Source of the DNA: Linanthus parryae
Lineage: Eukaryota > Streptophyta > Magnoliopsida > Ericales > Polemoniaceae
Length of the DNA stretch: 64,000 nt
NCBI GenBank assembly: GCA_023055425.1
Contig: JALGPY010000006.1
Coordinates: forward strand, 74,894,435 to 74,958,434
Reading direction: 5' to 3'
In this document: in pieces, positions 1-12,373 of the stretch
How the letters are laid out: every line of letters begins with the position of its first letter
Numbering within the stretch: the first letter of the stretch is position 1
Position numbers and translations under genes: made by a program
Notes under the pieces: generated by a model
Databases searched by the model: none
Told to the model about the DNA's origin: nothing
Seen by the model: the letters and a program-made list of their open reading frames with translations, nothing else

Positions 1-1902
1 TCCTTCTCTTGATTATATCCCAGTGCAACCAGTCTTGCTTTATTTCTCACAACCTTACCATTTTCATCAAGTTTGTTTCTGAACACCCATCTAGTTCGAA
101 CCACTGATTGATTCTTTAGTCTAGGAACCAAATTCCATAATTTGTTCCTTTCAAACTCATTCAGCTCATTATGCATTGAAATGATCCAATCTGCATCTTC
201 TAGTGCTTATTTTGCATTTTTGGGCTGAATAAGTGATACAAAAGCACTAAAAGAACACAAATTCTCCAGTTGACCTCTTGTTTGAGTTCCAGTGGTTGGA
301 TATGATATAATGTTGTCTGCAGGATGATCTGATAAGTATTTGAACTTCTTTCTTGGTGTCGAGGTGTATGGTCCTTCAAGACTTCGAGATTTGACACAGT
401 AGAAGGAGCATTGTTTGTTCTGTCAGTCTCAGTCTCAAGGCTTCGAGATTTTGGCTCAGCAGGGGGTTCAAGGCCTTGAGATTCTTCTGAGTGTTTCTGC
501 AACTTAGTTTTGCTTCTTTTATCTTTCTTATAATCATCATCCTCATACTTGTTTAAGTTGAGATCTACAAAACTTTGACTCAGGGAATCATCAGTACTTT
601 CATCAAAAGTTACATGAACACTCTCCTCTACAATCTTAGTTCTTATTGTAATCTCTATAAGCTTTTCTAGTTTGAGAATAACCAAGAAAAACACCTTCAT
701 CACTTCTAGCATCAAACTTACGAAGTTTATCTTTGCCATTTTTATGCACAAAACAAGTACAGCCAAAAGGCTTGAAATAAGAAACACTTGACTTTCTTCC
801 TTTGAAAAGTTCGTATGGAGTTTTCTTCAAAATAGGCCTGATAAAACATCTATTGAGCACATAATTGGCAGTATTAACAGCTTCCACCCACACATACTTT
901 GGCAAATCACTTTCAAGTAGCATGGTCCTATACATGTCTTCAAGAGTTCTATTTTTCCTCTCAACTACTCCATTATGCCTAGGAGTTCTAGGTGCAGAAA
1001 AGTTGTGTGATATGCCATGCTTTGCACAAAATAAATCAAAATCAAGCTGGTTAAATAATCTACCATGATCACTTCTAATTGATGCAACAAGTAAATTTTT
1101 CAAATTTTGAAGCTCCTTACAAAGCTTTGAGAATTCAGATAATGCTTCAGACTTGTCTCTAATGAACATAACCCATGTTAATCTGGAATAATCATCAACC
1201 ACAACAAGCATATATCTCTTAACTTTGGGTGTTTGAACCCTCATAGGACCACATAAGTCCATATGCATCATTTCTAAAGGTCTAGAAGTACTTACACAGT
1301 TCTTTGGCTTGAGTTAACTCTTGGTCTGTTTACCTTGGGTACATGCCTTGCAAGGCTCATCAGCTTTGAATTTCAGGATTGGTAAGCCTCTTACCAAATC
1401 TTTTGAGATGAGCTTGTTCATGGTATGCATGCTTATATGCCCAAGTTTTCTATGCCAAAGCTTTGAGTCATCCTTCAAAGCTTTGAGACATTTCAGACTT
1501 TCACCTGCAACTTTGTCAGTGCATAAGCCATAAACATTGTGTGACCTAGGAGCAGTGAGTATGCAATTGCCCGATTTTTCATCTTTCACTACACATTTCT
1601 CCTTATCAAATAATACCTTCTTTCCTTTATCACAAAGCTGAGATATACTCAACAAATTATACTTAAGACCTTCAACTAGATAAACATATGAAATTGACCT
1701 TGCAGAGTGATTACCAATACTACCTATACCAATGACGTTGCACCTTACTTTGTCACCAAGTGTGACTGTTCCTCCTGATTGCTCTTTAAGCTCACTGAAT
1801 AAAGATTTATTTCTACTTTTTTCTGGAACATCCACTATCCAAAATCCATTTATGATCCTTCAAATCTTTGGTGACATCCTATAAAAATTCAATCAATGCC
1901 TT
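1..1902 (-). pseudogene. SIRE-like pol remnant: protease, GAG-pre-integrase, integrase, start of RT
   Basis: The minus strand encodes, in order: a protease active-site stretch WILDSGC near 1830-1850; a GAG-pre-integrase block with LWHRKLGH and a Cys pair before GKQTKS (1314-1835); an integrase core (636-1271) with acidic residues in HMDLCGP, IRSDHG and NGVVERKNRT; a variable linker; and the start of reverse transcriptase at the window edge (RWVFRNKLDENGKVVRNKAR, then LVALGYNQEK). A stop codon separates the pre-integrase and integrase blocks near 1311, and the frame breaks again in the linker (200-640). Domain order is normal for copia (protease, integrase, RT). The parts are recognisable but cannot give a full polyprotein. 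Confidence 0.8.
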
Positions 1903-3416
1903 TGTAGGGTTTTGATTCATGGATCGCGCAAACGGAAGCATAATCAAACAAACAACCATGCAAAACCCTCCAAGGATCACAAGTCTAGATGCATAACGAT
2001 AGTGAAGGTAAGAAATCATAAACACACCTTTGGGTTCTCCTTGATGACTTCAAACGCGAATAGTGTCACGTTCTCTATAGTTGATCCACGCCTAGAGTTG
2101 ATCCTAGATCTCCAATCTCCTTGGTGCTAGCCCGGAATGAGAGGAGGGTGAAGGAATCACGCAAAACGAGGCACAAAGAGGGGTTCGGCCCTCTTGTGGC
2201 GTCGGGGACGAGGGGGCGGCGGCAAGGGGGCGGCGTCCTCCTTGTTGCTTGCTCTCTCTCTCCTTTGTTCTCTCCCACTCTTGTTATGTTCTCTTTAGAG
2301 CATAAGTTATGAGGAAGGAAGGAAGGAGGGTCCTTTATATAGTCCAACAACCTTTTGTTAACTACCTAAAGGACTTATTCTAGTCCTACTAGAATTCAAT
2401 TTAGTCCCTTCCTTGCAAATTAGTCCCTACTATGTTTGCAAGGGTTTGCAAAGTGATCCTTCTAATTAATTAATCCAATTAATTAATTCCCAAATCTAGT
2501 ACAACTCTATATAGCATGTGACCCCATAGGTTCTATCTAGTTGGTAGCAACTATTTGCTAATATGGAGCGGTTTCTAGCAAAACATCCATTCTAGCCAAC
2601 TAATAGAATAGTCATCTAGACAACCTTGTACAAGTAATTGTCTCATCCCTTTGCCTTCTAGCAAAACATCCATTCTAGCCAACTAATAGAATAGTCATCT
2701 AGACAACCTTGTACAAGTAATTGTCTCATCCCTTTGCCTCCATATGCGGATTGGACACGAGACATACAAGTCACACTCGTATATCCAATCCATAGTTTCT
2801 CGATCCATGGAATAGCCTTATTCGTGCAAATAACATCAATATCTCATATATTGATTTATTTGAGTCTGGCCAGACATTCTATAAGCACTATCCTTCGAGT
2901 GGCCTTGGATATTTGCTCCCGTTATGTGGGAGGGGCAAATCCTCTCTACGTCCACTACGATCTCTAAGCTTGCTTCTCATTGTATCCAGTACACGCCTTT
3001 ATAACTACCCAGTTACGGTGTAGCGTTTAACGCTACCAAAATCACAATGATCCACAACTAGAATATCTAGTGACTTCAAGTCTAAGGATGACAATACCAT
3101 TGTACCCGAGAAGCACTTGTGACTTAACATAACATGTATGTAGCCTTCTCGGTGATGGGTCAATCCAGTGCAACATTCCGTAATGCACACCTATGTGTTG
3201 GATCGTGATATCTCCATATCAATCCAACCACATACTAGTCTATAGATGATTGTCCCATTTAATCATTATACTTGACTAGGGATATTTAAGATAAACAAAA
3301 CGATTGTAAATCTAAGGACTTCATTATATTAAATATCCAATAAATAATAAATGAATTTTCTAGCCAATTACAAATTCATACTAAACTAGATTGCCTCTAG
3401 GGCATCTATTCCAACA
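1903..3416 (-). repeat. A1 3' LTR
   Basis: A 1,514-bp terminal repeat with TG...CA ends. It is 83 bp longer than its partner at 9067-10497 because of a tandem duplication at 2574-2739. Otherwise it differs at about ten sites that I could see, for example near 2507, 2746, 2936 and 3063. ORFs of 60-90 codons inside it recur in every LTR copy of the family and are not genes. Confidence 0.93.
2574..2739. repeat. 83-bp tandem duplication within A1 3' LTR
   Basis: Two adjacent copies, 2574-2656 and 2657-2739, each begin TCTAGCAAAACATCC and end CCCTTTGCCT. The other A1 LTR and both A2 LTRs have one copy, so the duplication arose in this LTR after insertion or during the last replication cycle. Confidence 0.93.
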
Positions 3417-3430
3417 GTCTCCCACTTGCA
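3417..3430 (-). promoter_or_regulatory. A1 polypurine tract
   Basis: On the minus strand the purine run AAGTGGGAGA lies directly before the 3' LTR. This is the plus-strand DNA priming site in the family. The gag-pol stop codon is next to it. Confidence 0.8.
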
Positions 3431-6400
3431 CTAGAGCCAATCTGGCGCATCTCGTATGCCCATACTCCTAGTGTGCCCTTCATGCTTCCACTGCGTGAGA
3501 AGCTTCGTAAGCGGGTCTGACAGATTATCATCTGTAGGAATCTTGCATATCCAAACGTCTCCTCTATCGATAATATCTCGAATCAGATGAAACTTCCTGA
3601 GCACATGCTTGGACTTCTGGTGCGATCTGGGTTCCTTTGATTGCGCGATCGCTCCAGTGTTGTCACAGAACAACTCAATTGGATCCGCAATGCTAGGGAC
3701 CACACCAAGTTCAGAAACAAACTTTCTGATCCAAACAGCCTCCTTTGCTGTGCCATTTGCAGCAATGTACTCAGCCTCTGTTGTAGAATCAGCTACCGTC
3801 TCTTGCTTGGAACTCTTCCAGCTCACCGCTGCTCCATTCAGGCAAAACACATATCCCGACTGTGATCTAAAGTCATCTCTATCGGTTTGGAAGCTTGCAT
3901 CAGTGTAACCCCTTACACGCAACTCTTCCTCACCGCCAAACATCAAGAACGCATCCTTAGTTCTTCTCAAGTACTTTAGGATGTTCTTGACAGCAATCCA
4001 GTGACTCTCACCCGGATTGGATTGGTATCTGCTTGTCATACTCAAGGCATATGACACATCTGGTCTATTACATAACATGGCGTACATGATAGATCCTATG
4101 GCCGAGGCATAGGGAATCCTACTCATGCGTTCCTTCTCAATCTTATTGGAGGGACAACCACTCTTTGAAAGAGTGATTCCATGTGACATGGGCAAGAACC
4201 CCTTCTTGGAGTCTTGCATGTTGAACCGTTTCAACACCTTGTCAATATATGTACTTTGACTTAGGCCTAACAACCTCTTAGATCTATCTCTATAGATCTT
4301 TATACCGAGTATATAGGCTGCTTCCCCTAAGTCCTTCATTGAGAAACACTTTCCTAGCCAATCTTTAACAGATTGCAGCATGGGAATGTCGTTTCCAGTG
4401 AGTAGTATGTCATCCACATACAAGACCAGAAAAGCTACAGAGCTCCCACTAACCTTCTTGTAGACACAAGACTCACCTTCGTTTCTGATGAAGCCAAACT
4501 CTTTGACCACTTCATCAAAACGTCGATTCCAACTCCTAGAAGCTTGCTTCAATCCATAAATGGATCGTTGCAGCTTACAGACTTTGTTGGCTTGCTTTGG
4601 ATCCTCAAAACCCTCCGGCTGTATCATATACACGTCCTCGAGGAGATTCCCATAAAGGAATGCTGTTTTGACATCCATCTGCCAAATCTCATAGTCGTAG
4701 TATGCTGCAATTGCAAGTAGGATTCGGATGGATTTGGTCATAGCGACTGGTGAAAAGGTTTCATCATAGTCAATACCATGAATCTGTCTGAATCCTTTAG
4801 CCACCAATCGGCCCTTATAGGTAATCACATTACCATCCATGTCGATCTTCTTCTTGAAGACCCACTTGCACCCTATGGGCCGCGCCCCATCAGGTGGTTC
4901 CACCAAAGTCCATACTTTGTTGGTATACATGGATTCCATCTCGGATCTCATGGCTTCAAGGCACTTCTGCGAGTCTGGGCCATTCATGGCCTCCTCATAG
5001 GTAGTAGGCTCATCATCTATGAGCATCGTGTCACCGGAATCGGTCACGAGAAGTCCGTACCTCTCGGGTTCCTGGCGCACTCTACTAGATCTACGAAGCT
5101 CTTGTGTTACCTGAACAGGTGGATCCACAACTGCTTGTGATTCCTATTCATGTTCCATAATCGGTTCAGTGATTTGTGGTTCTTGAACTTCTTCAAGTTC
5201 TACATTCCTCCCACTTGCTTCTTTAGAGACAAACTCTCTTTCTAGAAACACGCCGGTCCGAGCAACAAACACTTTGTTCTCGGTTGGATTGTAGAAGTAG
5301 TATCCCTTAGTTTCCTTAGGGTACCCCACAAATTTACACTTATCCGATTTAGGCCCTAGTTTGTCTGATTGTAAACGTTTTACATAGACATCGCAGCCCC
5401 AAATCCTCATGAACGACAGTGTGGGACGCCTCCCATGCCACATCTCATATGGTGTCTTCATGACTGATTTAGATGGAACACGGTTAATGGTGAAAGCTGC
5501 ACTTAATAGAGCGTAGCCCCAAAATGATAATGGAAGATCGGTTTGACACATCATAGACCGAACCATATCCAATAGGGTTCGATTCCTCCTCTCGGACACG
5601 CCATTCCATTGTGGCGTTCCGGGTGGAGTGAGTTGGGACACGATCCCACACTCTCTAAGATAGTCGTCAAACTCTTGGCTCAAGTATTCTCCTCCACGAT
5701 CCGATCGTAGAGCCTTGATACTTTTGCCAAGTTGCTTCTCTACTTCATTCTTGAATTCTTTGAACACTTCAAAGGATTCTGATTTTGCCCTCATAAGGTA
5801 CACAAATCCATATCTACTGTAATCATCAGTAAACGTAATGAAGTAGACATAACCACCCCTGGCAGGCGTGGCAAATGGCCCACACACATCGGTATGTATG
5901 AGCACCAATTGCTCACTAGTCCTCTCACCTTTCTTATTGAAAGGGGACTTTGTCATTTTTCCCAATAAACAAGCCTCACATGTCTCATATGATTCAAAAT
6001 CAAATGAGTCTAGTAATCCATCCTTATGGAGTCTAGATACACGTTTCTCATTTATGTGGCCTAAACGACAATGCCATAAATAAGCAGGATTTAAATCATT
6101 TATTTTAATCCGCTTGGTATTAATGTTGTAGACATGATTGCTTAGATCAAGGACATAAAGTCCATTAAATAATTGCGCACTAAAATAGTGAATATTATTC
6201 AAATAAAAGGAACAACAATTGTTCTTTATTGAAATAATAAAACCTTCCTTGTCCAAACAAGAAATAGAAATAATGTTTCTGCTCATAGCAGGCACAAAAT
6301 AGCAATTATTTAATTCTAAAACTAATCCTGAAGGCAGAGATAGCTCGCACACGCCTATGGCCAACGCAGCAACCTTTGCTCCATTCCCAACGCGTAGATC

Positions 6401-7378
6401 TACCTCCCCTTTAGCCAATCTTTTACTTCTCTTTAGATCCTGCATATTTCGACAAATATGAGATCCACATCCAGTATCTAATACCCATGATGTAGAGACA
6501 GTTAAATTGACATCTACAAAAATACCTGGTGGTTGTGGAATCACTATTCCAAGCCTCTTGTCCTCCAGATATTTTGGGCAGTTCCTCCTCCAGTGTCCAG
6601 GTTGACTACAGTAGTGACATTCACCCTTAGTCACGACCTTGGCAACGCCACCAACAGGCTTAAGGGCTTGTTCCTTGGACTTGGCAACTGACTTGCCTTT
6701 GCCCTTGGAGGAAGATGCAAACTTTTTGCCCTTTCCTTTGTGCACCATCATAATGGCCTTGCCCTTACCCTTGTTGATGCTCTGTTCAGCCGTCCTCAAC
6801 ATGTTGAGCAAATCTGGCAGTGGTTTAACGATCTCGTTCATGTTATAGTTCATAATGAACTGTCCATAACTCTCGGGCAACGATTGCAACACGAGATCGG
6901 TTGCCAACTCTTGGCCGACCGGGAACCCAAGTCGGGCGAGATTCTCCAAGTACCCGATCATTCGGAGTACATGGGGTCCCACCGGGTTCCCTTCTGCCAG
7001 ATGACAATTGAACAGTGCCTTTGAGACCTCATACCTCTCTACCCTCGCCTGCTCTTGGAAGAGCTGCTTTAGATGTTCGATCATATCGACAGCATTCATG
7101 TTCTCATGTTGCTTCTGAAGCTCAGAGGTCATGGTGCAAAGCATTAGGCAGGCCGCATCATTAGCGTCATCAACACGCTTTTGATACGCCTTTAAGGCAG
7201 CAGGTGTCTGATTCTCTGGACCTTCTGGAACTTGCTCCTCTATTGCGTACAGTTTCTTCTCTTGCTTGAGAACAATTCTCAAGTTTCTGTACCAATCAAG
7301 AAAGTTGGTTCCAGAGAGCTTGTCCTTCTCAAGGACAGATCGTAGGGAATGTTGTGAACTCGATGAGTTGTTTGCCAT
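3431..7378 (-). pseudogene. A1 gag-pol polyprotein with one nonsense codon
   Basis: The frame runs from ATG at 7378 to the stop at 3431, 1,316 codons, and is interrupted only by TAG at 5144-5146 where A2 has a glutamine codon. That stop lies in the linker between integrase and reverse transcriptase, so the upstream part (gag, CCHC knuckle, DTG protease, integrase) could still be made but RT and RNase H could not without readthrough. Domains match A2: gag, CHYCSQPGHWRRNC, VLDTGCGSH, LWHCRLGH, integrase D,D,E motifs, YVDD and RNase H. Other differences from A2 are scattered substitutions and one missing codon before the protease. In trans rescue by A2 proteins is possible, but that is inference. 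Confidence 0.92.
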
Positions 7379-9066
7379 TTGGAATTCTACAAAAGGAAAA
7401 TACGCAAGTTTTAGTATTTGTGAATTTTTGACTATATTTAATAATGGCTAGTTTATTAAATATAGCTCCCACTATTTTTCTACGGATTAATAACCCTCAA
7501 GATATTAATGTGGAAAATATCCCTATATTTTCTAGTGGGCCAAGATCCATCTTTTTCATCTCCTTATGAGCTTGCTTTGGCAAGTCACCCATAATTCGAT
7601 TACTTCTTAGGTAGGAACGATTTCCGATTGCATCCCATATGCAACTCTTGGTTCAATCGGGCAAATAACTCCTTATTTATCCATCCATATGGATAATCCC
7701 AATTGATTGCCTCTAGGTTTCTTAATAAAATTAATAGCCTAGTTGTGTTCAACCTCTTATCTAAACAATTGCACATTGTTACGTGCCATCGCATTCCATC
7801 ATTATGAATCAAGTCGCCATGCTTTGGCACGCACGAACTTGATAAATAATGATGATAATGAGTGTTTAAATAACGAGAAGGCAAGAACACAATATTGAAT
7901 TTTGAGGGATTTTTTTAAATTCAATTTTAATTGTTTTGTTGATCAATATCAACTAATCTATCTATTTGAGTTTGGGCACAACTCCAAATAATAGATCCGG
8001 GTTGTCTAATTATCTTATTATCCTAATTGCATGCATCATCCATACACCAACCACACAAATAATAAGACAATAAATAAACAACCACAAAACAGAAATTAAA
8101 CGTGATGTGGATATGGCCTTTTCTAGACCAAGATAATTCCAAGCCAATGGAATTATCTATGAACCCTAAACAAACACATCTCCATGCGTCTTGATCTTTT
8201 GGTCCATCCTTCATAGTCATGTGGTGTGCTCCATGCTCCATGCTCCATCTTTTGTGGCTTCTTTGGCTTTGGGCTTCTTTTCTTCAATCTTGGCTAACAA
8301 TCTACTTTATCTAGCACTAGCTAATATCTATACTAAATAAAATAAATCTCACAGGTTAAGAAAAAAAATTGGCACGCAGGCCATAAAACCCTAATTAATT
8401 ATTACAATTAATTGATCAGCTCGCAGGCCGTAAAACCAAACCACAAAATTAAACATCCACATCAAACCACATCCTAAGGCCATATCCAATCACCATGCGA
8501 ATTGCACATAAACATTTAAAATCCAATTTTAACGCGCTTGGTCAATTTTAATTGATTTTAGGATTTCTAGGGTTAAAACGGTCCATGGGCCCAACAATCC
8601 AATTGCCCGGGCCCAAACAAAGTGAACCATAAGGCCCTAGGGCCGGCCCGGCCCAAAACCCGCAAGCTAGGCCCGCGGGTTAGGGCCGCCCGGCCCCTTA
8701 GGGCGCCAAGCTTGGGCGGCAAGCAAGGGGGCGGTCCCCTAGGGGGCCGAACCTCCTTGTGGAGGTTGTTTCCAAAACAACCTCCTTTCTTGGAGCCCAA
8801 GTTTGGTTGTTTCCTTGTTTTGGGAGAACTCCTTCTTCCCCAAGGATGCCCAAACCCTAGATCTAAGATCCTAAAATTTCTCAAACTCACCAATTCATGC
8901 ATCCAATGCAATAATTGGATCTTGTTATGATTAATTCTTTGACAAATTGCATCCAATGCTTGATTTGTCTTGTTTTACGCGATAAACAACAAATTAAGGT
9001 GTAAAACAACAAGAATGTAACACATAAACTACGTTTATGCTCTATGACCTGTGGCTCTGATACCAC
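7379..9066 (-). other. A1 leader between 5' LTR and gag, with candidate intron end
   Basis: This 1.69-kb stretch holds no gene. It has a GC-rich block (about 8600-8760), a pair of GGCCTGCG motifs around an AATTAATT hairpin (about 8380-8430), and a pyrimidine-rich stretch ending in TAG (7387-7389), eight bases before the gag ATG. With a donor-like AAAG|GTGTG at 9191 inside the LTR, this could be a leader intron of about 1.8 kb. The ORFs at 7600-7890, 8023-8241 and 8573-8956 have no family features and lie in this untranslated leader. Confidence 0.6.
9053..9065 (-). promoter_or_regulatory. A1 primer binding site (iMet tRNA type)
   Basis: On the minus strand TGGTATCAGAGCC follows the end of the 5' LTR after one base. 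It matches the 3' end of plant initiator tRNA-Met, the usual primer for copia reverse transcription. Confidence 0.92.
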
Positions 9067-10497
9067 TGTAGGGTTTTGATTCATGGATCGCGTAAACGGA
9101 AGCATAATCAAACAAACAACCATGCAAAACCCTCCAAGGATCACAAGTCTAGATGCATAACGATAGTGAAGGTAAGAAATCATAAACACACCTTTGGGTT
9201 CTCCTTGATGACTTCAAACGCGAATAGTGTCACGTTCTCTATAGTTGATCCACGCCTAGAGTTGATCCTAGATCTCCAATCTCCTTGGTGCTAGCCCGGA
9301 ATGAGAGGAGGGTGAAGGAATCACGCAAAACGAGGCACAAAGAGGGGTTCGGCCCTCTTGTGGCGTCGGGGACGAGGGGGCGGCGGCAAGGGGGCGGCGT
9401 CCTCCTTGTTGCTTGCTCTCTCTCTCCTTTGTTCTCTCCCACTCTTGTTATGTTCTCTTTAGAGCATAAGTTATGAGGAAGGAAGGAAGGAGGGTCCTTT
9501 ATATAGTCCAACAACCTTTTGTTAACTACCTAAAGGACTTATTCTAGTCCTACTAGAATTCAATTTAGTCCCTTCCTTGCAAATTAGTCCCTACTAAGTT
9601 TGCAAGGGTTTGCAAAGTGATCCTTCTAATTAATTAATCCAATTAATTAATTCCCAAATCTAGTACAACTCTATATAGCGTGTGACCCCATAGGTTCTAT
9701 CTAGTTGGTAGCAACTATTTGCTAATATGGAGCGGTTTCTAGCAAAACATCCATTCTAGCCAACTAATAGAATAGTCATCTAGACAACCTTGTACAAGTA
9801 ATTGTCTCATCCCTTTGCCTCCATATCCGTATTGGACACGAGACATACAAGTCACACTCGTATATCCAATCCATAGTTTCTCGATCCATGGAATAGCCTT
9901 ATTCGTGCAAATAACATCAATATCTCATATATTGATTTATTTGAGTCTGGCCAGACATTCTATAAGCACTATCCTTCGAGTGGCCTTGGATATTTGCTCC
10001 CGTTATGTGGGAGGGGAAAATCCTCTCTACGTCCACTACGATCTCTAAGCTTGCTTCTCATTGTATCCAGTACACGCCTTTATAACTACCCAGTTACGGT
10101 GTAGCGTTTAACGCTACCAAAATCACAATGATCCACAACTAGAAAATTTAGTGACTTCAAGTCTAAGGATGACAATACCATTGTACCCGAGAAGCACTTG
10201 TGACTTAACATAACATGTATGTAGCCTTCTCGGTGATGGGTCAATCCAGTGCAACATTCCGTAATGCACACCTATGTGTTGGATCGTGATATCTCCATAT
10301 CAATCCAACCCCATACTAGTCTATAGATGATTGTCCCATTTAATCATTATACTTGACTAGGGATATTTAAGATAAACAACACGATTGTAAATCTAAGGAC
10401 TTCATTATATTAAATATCCAATAAATAATAAATGAATTTTCTAGCCAATTACAAATTCATACTAAACTAGATTGCCTCTAGGGCATCTATTCCAACA
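9067..10497 (-). repeat. A1 5' LTR
   Basis: A 1,431-bp LTR with TG...CA ends. A TATATAAA box lies on the minus strand at 9498-9505, so the transcript probably starts about 30 bases further along on that strand. It carries a single copy of the 83-bp segment duplicated in the partner LTR. The repeated short ORFs in it are LTR sequence, not genes. Confidence 0.93.
9498..9505 (-). promoter_or_regulatory. TATA box of A1 5' LTR promoter
   Basis: TATATAAA followed by GG on the minus strand. The same box occurs at the matching position in all Angela-like LTRs here, including A2, B2, S1 and S2. Confidence 0.75.
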
Positions 10498-12330
10498 GCC
10501 TTAACATGCTATTAGACCAAGTGTAGAATTTGGACTCATACTCAGAATCAACCATGTTAGGTGGTCTAATTCCTTTTGGAACCCAAATCTGTTTTACTTT
10601 TCCCTTAAGCTGATAAGGATAGGTGTTCCTCATAATGTGAGGTTCTGTCCTTCTAAAGGGGCAAAGTTAATTTCACACGTCCAATTTTACCACAATAGTG
10701 ACATTTTGGAGAATGTCTGCTTCTTGATTTTACAAATGTGGTTTGGTTTATTTTTGGAAAATTTGGATTATAACCAACTCCACTTTTTTATACAGAATGC
10801 ATACTTCCTCCAAGCATAATATTTAGCTTAGGTTCTGAGCCAGCAAATGTTGAAAGAATTTTATTGGATTGTTGAAGCTTACTAGTCATGAAGTGTTCTG
10901 TTGTTCTAAATCATCTGAATGACTCTTTAGATCAACATATTTATCAGTTAAAAGAGAGTTTTGATCAACAACTTCTTTGACTTGTGATTTCAAAGCTTTG
11001 AATCTGCTGTCGAAGGCTTTCAAGTCACTGTCAATTTTCAACTTAGTAGCTTCATGACATTTGTTTTGAAAAACCAAATATAAATTTTCCTTTGCTTGCT
11101 CATGAACCTTTACTTTTAAGGAATCAATCTCATTCCTGTAACTTTCTCATTCAGAAACATACTTTTGAGGATTTCAGGCAATACATCAGAAGAACTAGAT
11201 AAAAGAATCTTTACCATATCTTCAATTGGCTTCTCTGTATAATGATCTTCTTGATGTTCAGCCATCAAACAGAGATTGGCTTGCTGTCTGAAGAGTCTGC
11301 GTCACTCCATGAGACTACCATTGCCTTCTTTCTTCTGTTGTCATTTTCCTTCATAGGAAATTGTCTGGTTTTCTTCTTTTGAGGGCAATCTCTTACCAGA
11401 TGATCTGCATCTTAACATTCATAGCAATTCATATCTTTAGGTTTATATGAATGTGAAGAAGATTTACCTTTCTGATCCTTGCTAGTTGAGGATCTGAATT
11501 TATCCTTGTTGTAGTCCTTGCTTCCAGAGTTTCTTTTCTTTTTCAGAATTCAGGCCAAGGCTTTGGAAATCAAGGCTAATGCTTCTTTATCGTCATCATC
11601 CTCTTGTTCAAGGCTTTGAGATTTCTCATTGTCCTTTTCCTTGAGTTCCAGGTTCTTGATGTTGTCACTCATGTCACCATCTACCTCCTTCATTGGGATC
11701 TCATGAGTGAGCAATTTTCCTTGCAGATGCTTAAAGATTCCTCAATTGCAGTTGTCTTAGGCTCCCATTTAGCTTTTGGCAAGATTCTGAGTATCTTCCT
11801 GACTTTTTCTTCATTTGAGAAAACTTTTCCCAACGATTCCAAGTTATTCACAATATTTGTAAATATTTTGAACATGTCCTTGATGGATTCATCAGAATTC
11901 ATCTTAAACAGTTCATATTGTCTCAAAAGGATATTGATCTTTGTCTGCTTGACAAGGCTAGTTCCTTCATAAGTAACAGTTAGCTTATCCCATATCTCTT
12001 TTGCACTCTTGCAGTTGGATATCCTTTTAAACTCATCCGCACTAAGAGCACAATACAATAAGTTCAAAGCTTTGTCATTTTTTGATACCTTTTCCAGTTC
12101 AGTAATTGAGAGATCTTCCTCTTATTTGACAGTTCTGATTCCATCATAAGTAGTATAGAACAAGTTTGGACCATTCACAACAATACACCATAACTCCATG
12201 TCTTGATCTATGATGAACATTTTCATCAATGCCTTCCAATGCACAAAGTTATCACCACAAAACAGTGGAGGTCTATTAGCTGCTCTTCCCTGTGAGAATC
12301 CTCCATCACCTACATTACTCATTGTCACAG
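10498..12330 (-). pseudogene. SIRE-like gag remnant
   Basis: On the minus strand gag starts at ATG 12328 with an N-terminal DUF4219-like block (12122-12328), followed by a UBN2-type capsid block (11690-12067) containing AKEIWDKLTVTYEGT and a run of about 100 ordinary gag residues. A CCHC knuckle (CYEC, then DADHLVRDC) lies near 11400-11430 but has a TAA at 11412-11414. A coiled-coil-like stretch follows (10886-11077). A second, degenerate CCHC-like motif (CYYCGKIG) lies near 10690. Stops at about 12121 and frame changes further on disable it. The gag-to-protease linker is cut by A1 at 10498. Confidence 0.78.
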
Positions 12331-12359
12331 GATTGTTAGATCCTTAAACAGTGACCCAA

Positions 12360-12371
12360 GCTCTGATACCA
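12360..12371 (-). promoter_or_regulatory. SIRE-like element primer binding site
   Basis: On the minus strand TGGTATCAGAGC lies two bases after the LTR end, matching initiator tRNA-Met. It fixes the LTR end at 12374. Confidence 0.85.
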
Positions 12372-12373
12372 AT

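Larger units (their letters stand above)
1903..10497 (-). mobile_element. A1: full-length Angela/BARE-1-like copia retrotransposon
   Basis: This 8,595-bp element is bounded by two LTRs (1903-3416 and 9067-10497) and flanked by the 5-bp duplication GCCTT (1898-1902 and 10498-10502). The LTR begins TGTTGGAATAGATGCCC on the minus strand and ends CCCTACA, like the BARE-1 LTR start known from cereals. It has an iMet-type primer binding site, a polypurine tract, and a gag-pol frame with one nonsense codon. It is inserted between the gag and protease regions of the SIRE-like element. It is nearly identical to A2 but inverted. Apart from an 83-bp duplication in one LTR, I count roughly ten LTR differences, so it is young but older than A2. 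Confidence 0.95.

Noticed and set aside
8573..8956. Pro/Arg-rich ORFs in the A1 leader (and 22782-23019 in A2, 19665-19988 in B2)
   Set aside because: They fall in the GC-rich untranslated leader on either strand, which avoids stops by composition; no known family and not kept in frame between copies.
9076..10271. Repeated ORFs of 60-100 codons in the A1 and A2 LTRs (also at 1912-3190, 21413-22608, 28487-29682)
   Set aside because: They recur because the LTRs are copies. They overlap on both strands, have no start context or domain, and change or vanish in B and S LTRs.
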